Assembly: GCF_026109735.1 (NCBI RefSeq)
Contig: NZ_CP069620.1
Location: 1,736,001-1,800,000, forward strand
From: Salinimicrobium tongyeongense
GTDB taxonomy: Bacteria; Bacteroidota; Bacteroidia; Flavobacteriales; Flavobacteriaceae
DNA: 64,000 bases
Direction of reading: 5' to 3'
The notes beneath the pieces are model-generated. The model was not told the DNA's origin and did not search any database. It saw nothing but the letters and a program-made list of their open reading frames with translations. The position numbers and the translations under genes were made by a program. This document shows, one piece after another, positions 56,405-64,000 of the stretch. Each line of letters begins with the position of its first letter. Position 1 is the stretch's first letter.

Positions 56405-56584
56405 ATGGAGGTATTGCGAATTGTACTCTTTCAGGAGATAGAGAAGACCAAAGCTTTCCAGGTAGGCTATGAAATAGGTTATTTTGTAGGTTCTAATTTT
56501 TGGGAAGTAGTGACCGCAGCCGTGGTGATCTTGGCAGTAATTCTTTACCTTGCTTTCTTCAGAAAGAAAAAAAGCATCGGCTAA
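56405..56584 (+). CDS. Small single-span membrane protein (59 aa)
   Basis: From ATG 56405 the frame reads MEVLRIVLFQEIEKTKAFQV, then an amphipathic or hydrophobic segment FWEVVTAAVVILAVILYLAFF and a positive tail RKKKSIG. The start is 1 bp after the preceding stop. Function is unknown. The palindrome at 56581-56599 overlaps its stop. It is the first of three small membrane proteins. Confidence 0.65.
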   Translation: MEVLRIVLFQEIEKTKAFQVGYEIGYFVGSNFWEVVTAAVVILAVILYLAFFRKKKSIG

Positions 56585-56599
56585 AAATGTCATTTTTGA
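56581..56599. repeat. 19-bp palindrome copy at the stop of the 59-aa gene
   Basis: CTAAAAATGTCATTTTTGA has two changes at the left end only. Confidence 0.65.
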
Positions 56600-56618
56600 C
56601 ACCTAAAACACGAGCAGT

Positions 56619-56795
56619 ATGAGTTTTCAACAAGAGCATTTACCCAAAGATCAACCCGCCAGTGAAAGGGAGGGTTACGGATTTTCTTTAGAGCATTTCC
56701 TCGAAGACCAATGGATGTACCTGGTGGGCATCCTTATCGTATTGGGCATATTTTTCTACGCGAGGTACGCCTGGCGCAAAAGAAATGAACGCTAA
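56619..56795 (+). CDS. Small single-span membrane protein (58 aa)
   Basis: The protein starts MSFQQEHLPKDQPASEREG and has one membrane segment (WMYLVGILIVLGIFFYARYAW) with a positive tail RKRNER. It is too short for most gene callers. Its stop overlaps the start of the next small gene (TAATG), a sign of real translation. Function is unknown. Confidence 0.65.
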   Translation: MSFQQEHLPKDQPASEREGYGFSLEHFLEDQWMYLVGILIVLGIFFYARYAWRKRNER

Positions 56796-56923
56796 TGCAG
56801 GAAGATCTCCCCGTAAATGAAGAAACCTTTGACCTGCTCAGGTTTTTGAGCGGTTACGGCTGGTGGCTTATCATTGCCCTGCTGCTTGTGGCAGTGGTTT
56901 TATATAAAAAATTCAGGAAGTAG
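56795..56923 (+). CDS. Small single-span membrane protein (42 aa)
   Basis: The protein starts MQEDLPVNEETFDLLRFLSG and has one membrane segment (WWLIIALLLVAVVLY) and tail KKFRK. Its ATG overlaps the preceding stop by 1 nt. The three in tandem (59, 58 and 42 aa) share an acidic N-terminus, one helix and a basic tail. It ends 2 bp before the convergent oxygenase gene. Confidence 0.6.
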   Translation: MQEDLPVNEETFDLLRFLSGYGWWLIIALLLVAVVLYKKFRK

Positions 56924-56925
56924 TT

Positions 56926-57552
56926 TTAGCGGGTCTTCAGCCAGCCCGTAATGCTGAGGCGTTCGGTTTTTACCGGTTTTACTTCGTGCTCCAGGATCTG
57001 GCTTTCAAAAATGACCATTCTGCCGGGAAAGGGATAAATGCTTTTGGAAATCTCCATTCCGTCCTCTTCGGTATAGATCACCAGTTCGCCGCCATATTCC
57101 GGTTGCCAGTCCTGCTCATTGAGGTAGCACACCATAGAGAGCTTGCGCCTGTCGTCATTCTGAAAAGTATCCAGGTGCCTTTTGTAGAAGGTGCCTTCGG
57201 GATATAAGGCGTAGTGGAATTCTTTGTGAAGAATACCCATATAACAGGTGCGGTTAAGGTAATCTACAAAATCTTTGATCTTCCTAAAAAAGGCTTTTTC
57301 GGCCTGCGCTGCTTCAGCTTCATTTAACCACAAAATAAAATCCCCGCGAATAGATTTTGCAATGATCTCATTGGTACGGTTTCCTATGGCAGCTTTTTTG
57401 AAGTTGTCTTCTTCATATTTGTGCAGTAAGGAATCGCGCAGCTCCAAAACTTCTTCGGGGCTGAAGAAATCTTCAACAATAGAGTAGTGCTGCTCTGAAA
57501 GATCTGAAATGATCTTTTCGTAAACCGGGTTTTCTATAATCTCCAATGTCAT
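56926..57552 (-). CDS. 2-oxoglutarate/Fe(II)-dependent oxygenase (prolyl 4-hydroxylase-like)
   Basis: The 208-residue protein has the double-stranded helix fold iron ligands: HLD in FYKRHLDTFQNDDRRKLSMVCYLNEQ and His in LEHEVKPVKTERLSITGWL, where Arg binds 2-oxoglutarate. YGGELVIYTEEDG is the usual middle strand pattern. The target is unknown, possibly a ribosomal or elongation-factor proline. It faces the three small membrane genes end to end. Confidence 0.82.
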   Translation of the reverse strand: MTLEIIENPVYEKIISDLSEQHYSIVEDFFSPEEVLELRDSLLHKYEEDNFKKAAIGNRTNEIIAKSIRGDFILWLNEAEAAQAEKAFFRKIKDFVDYLNRTCYMGILHKEFHYALYPEGTFYKRHLDTFQNDDRRKLSMVCYLNEQDWQPEYGGELVIYTEEDGMEISKSIYPFPGRMVIFESQILEHEVKPVKTERLSITGWLKTR

Positions 57553-57662
57553 TTTTTTAGGCGTGCAAATGTACGCCTGAATTTGTCAATTTTTGAACAG
57601 TCTCCAAAGCAAAGATTTATAATTTTTTGGTCTTAATAGTTAAATTTCGGCTGGCCAAGCTC

Positions 57663-57670
57663 TATCTTTG
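57663..57670 (+). promoter_or_regulatory. -7 box of queD
   Basis: TATCTTTG fits TAnnTTTG, 14 bp before the ATG, and is followed by CAC as at 25386. Confidence 0.45.
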
Positions 57671-57684
57671 CACAAAACCTGAGT

Positions 57685-58137
57685 ATGGCAACAATTCGCA
57701 TCACCAAGCAATTTTCTTTTGAGACAGGCCACGCGCTTTTTGGCTATGACGGCAAGTGCAAAAATGTGCACGGGCATAGCTATAAACTGGGGGTAACGGT
57801 TCAGGGAGAGCCCATAGAAGATGAAGATAATGTGAAGCTGGGAATGGTCATTGATTTTGGTGACCTCAAGAAAATAGTGAAGCAGGAGATTGTTGATAAG
57901 TTTGACCACGCCACTGTTTTTAACAAGAACACGCCCCACATTGAGCTGGCTGAAGAGCTGCAAAAGAGAGGCCACAACATTATTCTTGTGGAATACCAGC
58001 CCACCAGCGAGAATATGATCCAGGATTTTGCTGAAAGAATAAAGCGCCGCCTGCCAGGGCATATCAAACTTTTCTCCCTGAAGTTACAGGAGACCGAGAC
58101 TTCTTATGCCGAATGGTTTGCTTCAGATAACCCTTAG
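57685..58137 (+). CDS. queD: 6-pyruvoyl-tetrahydropterin synthase / 6-carboxytetrahydropterin synthase
   Basis: The 150-residue enzyme of the T-fold superfamily has Zn-binding His residues in FETGHALFG and VHGHSYKLGV. GMVIDFGDLKKIV and EDFDHATVFN-like DKFDHATVFNKNTPH follow, then PTSENMIQDFAERI and ETETSYAEWF. It probably makes 6-carboxytetrahydropterin for queuosine (QueD); pterin synthesis is an alternative. Its stop overlaps the stop of the opposing esterase. Confidence 0.9.
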   Translation: MATIRITKQFSFETGHALFGYDGKCKNVHGHSYKLGVTVQGEPIEDEDNVKLGMVIDFGDLKKIVKQEIVDKFDHATVFNKNTPHIELAEELQKRGHNIILVEYQPTSENMIQDFAERIKRRLPGHIKLFSLKLQETETSYAEWFASDNP

Positions 58138-58781
58138 GGCTTTTCGTTTTTCATCCCCGAATATCCGAAGATAAAATTATTGGCCCGCCCCAGTTCTTCT
58201 GGTAAGATCACATGGCCGGCATCGGGGAAAATTTGCAGCTCTACCTGTGCGTTTTTATTTCTTAGAATATCTGCGGTTTGCTGCACCCTTTCGGCAGGTA
58301 CATGCGCATCGGGGTCACTGGTGCCCAGGTAGACCGGCGTGCCTTCAAAATTGGTAAGGTAATTCCCGGTGTTGATGTCTTTGCCTATAAGTCCGCCAAT
58401 TATCCCAATGACGCCGCCATACCTTTTGGCATTTCGTGTTACATACTCAAGGGTGAGGCAGGCGCCCTGTGAAAATCCGAAGAAATAAATATCTTCTGAA
58501 GCTATTCCTTCCTCGTTTAGCTCCCGTTCCAAGAGCTGCAGCATCTCTATGGCCGAATCGAGCCAGGGCTGATTTTGTTGTACCGGGGCCATAAAAGAAA
58601 GCGGATACCAGCTGTTGTTATAAGCTTGCGGGGCCACCAGCGCAAAGTCTTCTATTTTAAGATGATCGGCCACCGCCAGGATGTCTTCGGCAAACCCGCC
58701 CCGGCCATGAACCATGATGAGTGCCTTTTTTGCATCTTTTAGAGGAGTTCCGTTATACTTAAAATCTTTTTGATGTAACAT
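58134..58781 (-). CDS. Phospholipase/carboxylesterase (MhqD-like)
   Basis: The 215-residue alpha/beta hydrolase has MVHGRGGFAEDILAVADHL, the nucleophile in FGFSQGACLTLEYV, the acid in LGTSDPDAHVP and the His in PDAGHVILPEEL. It lies 2 bp after the ring-cleaving dioxygenase gene. In Bacillus subtilis such a pair (MhqO/MhqD) is part of the quinone and hydroquinone response. By analogy only, this pair may handle aromatic electrophiles. Confidence 0.8.
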   Translation of the reverse strand: MLHQKDFKYNGTPLKDAKKALIMVHGRGGFAEDILAVADHLKIEDFALVAPQAYNNSWYPLSFMAPVQQNQPWLDSAIEMLQLLERELNEEGIASEDIYFFGFSQGACLTLEYVTRNAKRYGGVIGIIGGLIGKDINTGNYLTNFEGTPVYLGTSDPDAHVPAERVQQTADILRNKNAQVELQIFPDAGHVILPEELGRANNFIFGYSGMKNEKP

Positions 58782-58783
58782 GT

Positions 58784-59734
58784 TTAAAATTTTGAAGGGT
58801 TTAGGTTTACCGGTTTTACGGCTTTTTCTATGAGTTCCCGGCGCGATTCATATTGCGGCGGAAGTTTAAGCTCCTGCCCCAGCTTGTCATGTGCTTCATC
58901 TATGGCAAAACCGGGTTCGGCTGTAGCCACTTCAAATAGTACGCCGCCGGGCTCCCTGAAATAAATGGATTCAAAATATTGTCGATCTAACACCGGCGTG
59001 GGATTATAACCCGAACTGGCCAGCTTCTCCCTAACTTTTAACTGACTTTCTTTATTTGCCGTTGAAAAGGCCAGGTGGTGTACCGTGCCGCCGCCGCCAA
59101 GACCCCTCAGCGCATCGGGCCGGCACAGAATGTCTACGTAATTTCCCGGTGCGTTTGTAGCCGCAAAGCGAAAGCGGTTGCCTTTTTCGGCAATTAATTT
59201 GTGGTCAAGGCCTTCCTGCAGCAAACCTGCCGTGCGTTCGTAGCCTTCCTGCCATATTTCTACACTGTAAAATCCGCGGATGGAATGCTCCAGCGGAATT
59301 TGCCCGTAAGTAAACCCCGGCCGCTGGTCGCGTTCATTAAAGACCAGTTCGAGCCCCAGGCCGTCGGGATCTTCAAAATAAATCACCGCTTCGCCGTCAA
59401 ACCTGTCTTGTGCAGGTTTAAAATTAATATTGAATTTCTTCAGGCGCTCTTCCCAAAAAAGAAGGGAATTTGCAGGCACCGAAAAGGTGGTGACGTTGAG
59501 CATGCCTTTTCCATGGCGGCCTCTCTGGATTCCTTCATAAGGAAAGAAGGTCATAATAGATCCCGGTTTGCCCTGCTCATCGCCGTAATAAAAGTGGTAA
59601 ACATCGGGCGCGTCAAAATTTACTGTTTTCTTGACCATGCGCAGGCCCAAGATTCCTGTGTAAAAATCGAGGTTCTTTTGGGGTTCGCCCGCAAGTGCAG
59701 TGACATGATGTATTCCGGTAATCAACTGGTCCAT
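58784..59734 (-). CDS. Ring-cleaving dioxygenase, VOC family (MhqO-like)
   Basis: The 316-residue protein has two VOC halves. Ligand candidates are His in GIHHVTALAG, HHLAFS and Glu in GVLFEVATAEPGF; RGRHGKGMLNVTTFSV is typical of the MhqO/LinE group. It starts from an intergenic region of about 130 bp shared with lpxH. It is 2 bp upstream of the esterase on the same strand. Confidence 0.82.
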   Translation of the reverse strand: MDQLITGIHHVTALAGEPQKNLDFYTGILGLRMVKKTVNFDAPDVYHFYYGDEQGKPGSIMTFFPYEGIQRGRHGKGMLNVTTFSVPANSLLFWEERLKKFNINFKPAQDRFDGEAVIYFEDPDGLGLELVFNERDQRPGFTYGQIPLEHSIRGFYSVEIWQEGYERTAGLLQEGLDHKLIAEKGNRFRFAATNAPGNYVDILCRPDALRGLGGGGTVHHLAFSTANKESQLKVREKLASSGYNPTPVLDRQYFESIYFREPGGVLFEVATAEPGFAIDEAHDKLGQELKLPPQYESRRELIEKAVKPVNLNPSKF

Positions 59735-59862
59735 ATTATCTGTTTCTTTTAAAGATACCTTTATTTCCTAAAATGCCCAAGCAGAGCATGGGGGGATGGC
59801 ATTTTTTCTGAAGATTTTAACTTCGGAAATTTTAAAACTATCTTTACCGGCAAATCTTTAGC

Positions 59863-60615
59863 ATGCAGATACCCGAGGGGAAGAAGATCTATTTTGCCAG
59901 TGACAACCACCTGGGAGCACCAACGGCCGAAGAAAGCCGCCCGCGTGAAGAGAGGTTCGTGGCCTGGCTGGAGCACGTAAGCAAAGATGCTGCGGCAATA
60001 TTTCTCCTGGGAGATTTGTTCGATTTCTGGTTTGAGTACAAACACGTGGTTCCAAAAGGTTTTGTTCGAACTTTGGGAAAACTCGCCCAGTTGAGGGACA
60101 GGGGTATTCCCGTTTACTTTCTTGTAGGCAACCACGATTTGTGGATGGATGATTATTTTGAAAAAGAACTCGATATTCCGGTATATAGAAAGCCTAAGGA
60201 GTTTGTTTTCAATGACAGGAAGTTCCTTATTGGCCACGGCGACGGGCTGGGGCCGGGAGACAAAGGCTACAAGCGCATGAAAAAGGTGTTTACCAACCCG
60301 CTTTCCAAATGGCTGTACAGGTGGCTGCACCCAGATTTGGGCGTGCCTTTGGCCCAGTATTTTTCGGTGAAGAACAAGGCCATCTCGGGAGAAGAGGATG
60401 TGAAGTTCCTGGGAGAAGAGAAAGAATGGCTCATCCAGTACTGCCGCCGAAAGCTGGAAACACAACATTACGATTACTTTATTTTTGGACACCGCCATTT
60501 GCCGCTAGACATAAAGCTTCAGGAGCACTCAACCTACATGAACCTGGGTGACTGGATCAATTTCTACACTTACGGCGTCTTTGACGGCCAAGAACTTCAG
60601 CTTAAAGAGTGGTAA
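59863..60615 (+). CDS. lpxH: UDP-2,3-diacylglucosamine diphosphatase
   Basis: The 250-residue calcineurin-like phosphoesterase cleaves UDP-2,3-diacylglucosamine to lipid X in lipid A synthesis. Metal motifs are ASDNHLGA, LGDLFDFWFEY, VGNHDLWM, GHGDGLGPGD and GHRHLPLD. The C-terminus (YMNLGDWINFYTYG) fits LpxH. It stands alone on the plus strand. Confidence 0.92.
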   Translation: MQIPEGKKIYFASDNHLGAPTAEESRPREERFVAWLEHVSKDAAAIFLLGDLFDFWFEYKHVVPKGFVRTLGKLAQLRDRGIPVYFLVGNHDLWMDDYFEKELDIPVYRKPKEFVFNDRKFLIGHGDGLGPGDKGYKRMKKVFTNPLSKWLYRWLHPDLGVPLAQYFSVKNKAISGEEDVKFLGEEKEWLIQYCRRKLETQHYDYFIFGHRHLPLDIKLQEHSTYMNLGDWINFYTYGVFDGQELQLKEW

Positions 60616-60990
60616 CGCTTAAGAGCCAGGAAACAGGAGCCAAGATTTTTGGTAAAAGCAGGGAAAAAAACTTTAGGGAGCTGCAGAAAAACTTTTTCCG
60701 GCGCATTCAGCCATTTTAAAAAGAGTTCGCGGTTTTTAACTTTTTGCCTCGACTCCTGCCTTTCGTAGCACATAATAATTTCGTCTTTTAGGCGGTCAAA
60801 AATGCCATTTTTGACAGCTGTTTTTCCGCAGTGGTAAAACTGAAAAACCTGCAATCGTTTTCGAGGCTAAAATGTTGATTTCTTTCAATATGCAAATGAT
60901 ATTTGTCATGCTACAGGGCTTTTTATAGAGGTATCTTTAGGTGATATAAATCAGGAAATATGTCCAGCAGTTTCCGCAATTTTTAAAGCC
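60616..60990. other. 375-bp intergenic region with a palindrome copy
   Basis: No supported gene is present. It holds AGCCAGGAAACAGGAGCCA words like generic flavobacterial repeats and an intact palindrome (60796-60814). An 85-residue minus-strand frame has no recognisable feature. A TATCTTTA -7-like box lies near 60932. Confidence 0.5.
60796..60814. repeat. 19-bp palindrome copy, consensus
   Basis: TCAAAAATGCCATTTTTGA, the exact consensus, lies mid-way between lpxH and the universal stress gene. Confidence 0.75.
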
Positions 60991-61770
60991 ATGAAAAATA
61001 TCCTAATCCCCTTCGATTTTTCTGAAGTATCTAAAAATGCTTTAGATTATGCTGTGAAATTTGCAGATAAGGATCCCTTAATTAATTTATTCCTACTGAA
61101 CATTACTGAAGAAGGCGCTGATGTTAATGCTGTACGTGAAGATTTCAAAAAAGTCATTAAAAAATACAAAAAACCGCTTTCTCCTGAGATCTATACACTG
61201 GTACAAACGGGAGAGCTGGTCTCTTCTATAATTCAGCTTCAAAAAGAGCTAAAAGTAGACATCATTATGATGGGAACCAGAGGTGCCAATCTCGAAGAAG
61301 AGAATGTGGCCACCACTACATCCCGTCTTGTTCATGAAGCCGACCTTCCGGTACTGGTGATCCCGGAAAAATATAAAAAGTTCAGGCTTGAGAGTATTAT
61401 CCTTTCTTTAGGCAACGAAAAGATAGCCGACAGGTCCCCTTTATATGTATTGCTCGATGTTTCCCGCAAACACAAGGCGCAGGTGCATGTTTTGACCATT
61501 CAGCAACATGAAATGGCCATGGGCTACACCGAAGATGACGAGAGCAACGAAACCACCCTCAATTATTTTCTTGAAATGTTCTATTCTCACCACACCTTCC
61601 ACGAAAGTGAAGACATTGAGCAGGGAATTTTGAACTATATCAAGAAGAACGACATGGATATGCTTGCCATTATGCCAAAAACCCACTTACCGGGGGAAGA
61701 AGCATCTCCGGGCCGTCTCACAAGACTGCTCACTTTACATTCTAATGTTCCTTTACTGGTGCTCGATTAG
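60991..61770 (+). CDS. Universal stress protein, tandem two-domain
   Basis: The 259-residue protein has two USP domains. The first ends in the ATP-binding GxxG pattern MMGTRGANLEEENVATTTSRL. The second half (from about 145) has YVLLDVSRKHKAQVHVLTI and a more divergent end. The N-terminus NILIPFDFSEVSKNALDYAVKFA is a family hallmark. It probably responds to stress, but the target is unknown. pckA follows 99 bp downstream. Confidence 0.88.
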   Translation: MKNILIPFDFSEVSKNALDYAVKFADKDPLINLFLLNITEEGADVNAVREDFKKVIKKYKKPLSPEIYTLVQTGELVSSIIQLQKELKVDIIMMGTRGANLEEENVATTTSRLVHEADLPVLVIPEKYKKFRLESIILSLGNEKIADRSPLYVLLDVSRKHKAQVHVLTIQQHEMAMGYTEDDESNETTLNYFLEMFYSHHTFHESEDIEQGILNYIKKNDMDMLAIMPKTHLPGEEASPGRLTRLLTLHSNVPLLVLD

Positions 61771-61775
61771 GCAAT

Positions 61776-61794
61776 GCTGGAATGCCATTTTACG
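61776..61794. repeat. Half palindrome, 3' of the universal stress gene
   Basis: GCTGGAATGCCATTTTACG keeps only the core AATGCCATTTT. Confidence 0.3.
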
Positions 61795-61868
61795 CTCCTG
61801 AATAGAACTTAAATTTTTATTGCCGCCATATAACATGGCAACATTTATAACCACTCAATATTTAGATC

Positions 61869-63503
61869 ATGAAAAATGTTTTAGAAAGACCTCAAGCCAC
61901 AAACCTCGATAAATACGGGTTGAAAAACTGTAGAGTTAACTGGAACCTTCCCGGCGAAGAACTTCAGGAAATCACAGTACGAAAAGGAATGGGTACTGAG
62001 ACTGAAAACGGCACCCTTAGTGTCAATACAGGTACTTTTACAGGCAGATCTCCACAAGACCGCTTCCTGGTAAAAGACGATTACACCAAAGACAAAGTGT
62101 GGTGGGGAAATATCAATAAGCCTTTATCTTCAGAAAACTTTGGTTTACTCTACGATAAAGTGACCAAATACCTCTCTGGCAAAGAAGTATACGTACATGA
62201 CGGTTATGTGTGTTCACATCCCGACTACAGAATGAACGTGCGCACCATTGCCGAGTACCCATGGTCTGCCTTTTTTGTAAAAAATATGTTTTTACGCCTT
62301 AGCGAAGAAGAACTTCAGGATTTTACTGAAGAATGGCTGGTAGTTTGTGCACCGGGTTATGTTGAAACCGAACCTGCCAAATACGGCCTGCGCCAGGGGA
62401 ACTTCAGTATTCTTGACTTTACCCGAAAAATTGCACTGGTAGGAGGTTCTGCCTATACAGGGGAAATGAAAAAAGGTATTTTCTCTGCCCTTAACCTCAT
62501 TCTTCCCATAGAAAAAGATGTATTGCCCATGCACTGTTCTGCCAACGTGGGTAAAGAGGGAGATACTTCCATTTTCTTCGGACTTTCAGGAACAGGAAAA
62601 ACCACACTTTCTGCCGATCCCGATCGTAAACTCATTGGAGATGATGAGCACGGCTGGACTTCAGAAGATGTGATCTTCAACTTTGAAGGCGGTTGTTACG
62701 CCAAAGTAATTGGCCTTACCGAAGAATCTGAACCAGATATCTACCGCGCGATAAAACCGGGAGCTTTACTTGAAAACGTGATCTTCAAAAAAGGCACTAA
62801 AGAAGTAGACTTTTTTGATGCCAGCATCACTCAGAATACCAGGGTGAGTTACCCCATAGATCACATTGCCGATATACAGTCACCATCTTACGCCAAAAAC
62901 CCAAAGAATATTTTCTTCCTTACCTGTGATGCGTTTGGGGTACTGCCTCCGGTTTCAAAATTAACCCCGGGGCAGGCAGCATACCACTTCATTTCGGGGT
63001 ATACAGCAAAAGTAGCCGGAACAGAAGCCGGAATTACTGAACCTGTACCTTCATTCTCAGCCTGTTTTGGTGCGCCTTTCATGCCGTTGCACCCAACTGT
63101 TTATGCTGAAATGTTAAGCACCAAGATGAAAGAAGCCGGGGTGAACGTCTGGCTTGTGAATACAGGATGGAGCGGTGGCCCATTTGGAGTAGGATCAAGG
63201 ATCAAACTGAAATATACCCGTGCCATGATCACTTCTATCCTTAAAGGTGAACTTGAAAACGTAGAATTTGAAATGCACCCAATATTTGGTCTTTATATGC
63301 CGAAATATTGTCCTAATGTGCCTATCGAAATGCTGAACCCAATCAATACCTGGCTGCAAAAAGGAGCCTATATTCAAAAGTCGATCCAGCTGGCACATTC
63401 TTTCCACCTCAACTTTGAGAAATTCTCTGCTGAGGCGTCTGAACAGATTATCAATGGAGGTCCGCTAATTGACGAGCACCACCACATGGAAGCAGAATTT
63501 TAA
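61869..63503 (+). CDS. pckA: Phosphoenolpyruvate carboxykinase (ATP)
   Basis: The 544-residue enzyme converts oxaloacetate to PEP in gluconeogenesis. Walker A is FFGLSGTGKTTLSADP, with IGDDEHGW following. NTGTFTGRSPQDRFLVKD near the N-terminus, MHCSANVGKEGD and NTGWSGGPFGVGSRIKL are hallmark segments. The ATP-type motifs make the GTP form unlikely. A terminator follows 20 bp beyond the stop. Confidence 0.97.
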   Translation: MKNVLERPQATNLDKYGLKNCRVNWNLPGEELQEITVRKGMGTETENGTLSVNTGTFTGRSPQDRFLVKDDYTKDKVWWGNINKPLSSENFGLLYDKVTKYLSGKEVYVHDGYVCSHPDYRMNVRTIAEYPWSAFFVKNMFLRLSEEELQDFTEEWLVVCAPGYVETEPAKYGLRQGNFSILDFTRKIALVGGSAYTGEMKKGIFSALNLILPIEKDVLPMHCSANVGKEGDTSIFFGLSGTGKTTLSADPDRKLIGDDEHGWTSEDVIFNFEGGCYAKVIGLTEESEPDIYRAIKPGALLENVIFKKGTKEVDFFDASITQNTRVSYPIDHIADIQSPSYAKNPKNIFFLTCDAFGVLPPVSKLTPGQAAYHFISGYTAKVAGTEAGITEPVPSFSACFGAPFMPLHPTVYAEMLSTKMKEAGVNVWLVNTGWSGGPFGVGSRIKLKYTRAMITSILKGELENVEFEMHPIFGLYMPKYCPNVPIEMLNPINTWLQKGAYIQKSIQLAHSFHLNFEKFSAEASEQIINGGPLIDEHHHMEAEF

Positions 63504-63523
63504 CCAGAGCTTTTCTAACCACG

Positions 63524-63558
63524 AAAAGGCCGTCTTAGATTGTCAAGACGGCCTTTTT
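63524..63558 (+). terminator. Terminator after pckA
   Basis: AAAAGGCCGTCTT pairs with AAGACGGCCTTTTT around AGATTGTC. Confidence 0.9.
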
Positions 63559-63583
63559 AATTGCAAAAACTTTGACCAAAAAT

Positions 63584-63606
63584 AAGGGAGCCGTAAAGGC
63601 TCCCTT
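63584..63606 (-). terminator. Terminator of sdhB
   Basis: AAGGGAGCC and GGCTCCCTT form a perfect 9-bp stem around GTAAA, just beyond the minus-strand gene's stop. Confidence 0.8.
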
Positions 63607-63631
63607 GCTTGTTAAAAATGAAATATGACTT

Positions 63632-64000
63632 CTACTTTTTTGCCAGTCTAGATCTGTTGTACTCGTAGTTCATCCTGGCTATATTGAGAACAGAAATACC
63701 TTCGGGGCATTCTACCTCACAGGCTTCGGTATTGGTGCAGTGGCCAAAACCTTCTTCTTCCATCTGGTTCACCATGCTCACCACCCTGGTTGAGGTCTCC
63801 TTATCTCCCTGCGGCAGTTGCGCCAGGTGAGAGATCTTGGCACTGGTAAAGAGGGCAGCACTCGAATTTTTGCAACTGGCCACACAGGCACCGCAGCCAA
63901 TACAGGCAGCGGCATCAAAAGCAGATTCTGCTTCTTCAAAAGTTACGGGGATAGAATTTGCTTCGGGCGCCTGGCCGGTATCTACCGAAACATATCCGCC
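63632..64000 (-). CDS. sdhB: Succinate dehydrogenase/fumarate reductase iron-sulphur subunit, C-terminal part
   Basis: The visible 122 residues run from the window edge. CIGCGACVASCKN and CEVECPEG carry the ligands of the [4Fe-4S] and [3Fe-4S] centres. GQAPEANSIPV at the edge precedes the conserved SAFDAAAC. The rest of the gene and the other subunits lie outside the window. The complex links the TCA cycle to the quinone pool. Confidence 0.93.
   Translation of the reverse strand, partial: GGYVSVDTGQAPEANSIPVTFEEAESAFDAAACIGCGACVASCKNSSAALFTSAKISHLAQLPQGDKETSTRVVSMVNQMEEEGFGHCTNTEACEVECPEGISVLNIARMNYEYNRSRLAKK

Noticed and set aside
60597-60854. 85-residue minus-strand frame after lpxH
   Set aside because: It overlaps lpxH and takes its KNGIF residues from the palindrome; no start context or family match.
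1-64000. CRISPR arrays, prophage, IS transposase or rRNA genes
   Set aside because: No spaced direct repeats, transposase motifs, integrase or rRNA sequence was seen anywhere in the window.

Overview
The window is a chromosomal segment of a Bacteroidetes bacterium, most likely a marine or saline Flavobacteriaceae. The genus (Gramella/Christiangramia, Salinimicrobium or Salegentibacter-like) is a guess. Supporting signs are a TonB receptor with a carboxypeptidase-like N-terminal domain, flavobacterial -7 boxes (TAnnTTTG) instead of sigma70 boxes, many Cys lipoproteins, methylmalonyl-CoA epimerase, a GH9 cellulase, a DUF5916 protein and a GluR0-like channel. Most of it is ordinary, densely packed core genome.

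Layout. 1-7.6 kb: LrgB end, TonB receptor, dus, small beta-barrel, rbfA + LolC/E-like permease, mce. 7.6-9.7 kb: tRNA(CAT) with a broken tRNA-like copy beside it, then an AT-rich operon of two DUF488 proteins and a dual-OB protein, the only clearly accessory block. 9.7-16.3 kb: di-haem peroxidase, GH9 cellulase, DUF5916 protein. 16.5-23.7 kb: BLUF protein, DUF2809, NSS transporter, M16 protease, GluR0-like channel, small sorted surface protein. 23.6-29.3 kb: ribE, pdxA, yceD-rpmF-fabH-accB-accC (lipid and cofactor synthesis). 29.4-39 kb: FAD oxidoreductase-mtgA-GreA-like operon, ABC ATPase, prolyl oligopeptidase, asd, mscL, tdk-alr. 38.8-53.4 kb: unknown protein, rsmI, recJ, sod, AddA-like and AddB-like recombination proteins around kbl and an OmpA protein, hydrolase. 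53.6-64 kb: tRNA-Ala, GNAT-MATE, enoyl-CoA hydratase with a run of three tiny membrane proteins, 2OG oxygenase, queD, an MhqO/MhqD-like detoxification pair, lpxH, a universal stress protein, pckA and the end of sdhB.

Two genes that should be intact (accC and an ABC ATPase) each carry a one-base deficit in a short G/C homopolymer, which points to sequence error more than biology.

The main unexplained structure is a dispersed 19-bp palindrome, TCAAAAATGNCATTTTTGA, with about ten close copies and a similar number of degenerate or half copies. They lie mainly at gene ends and between genes, but some are inside coding regions. The DUF488-DUF488-dual-OB operon is the best candidate for an undescribed gene system.
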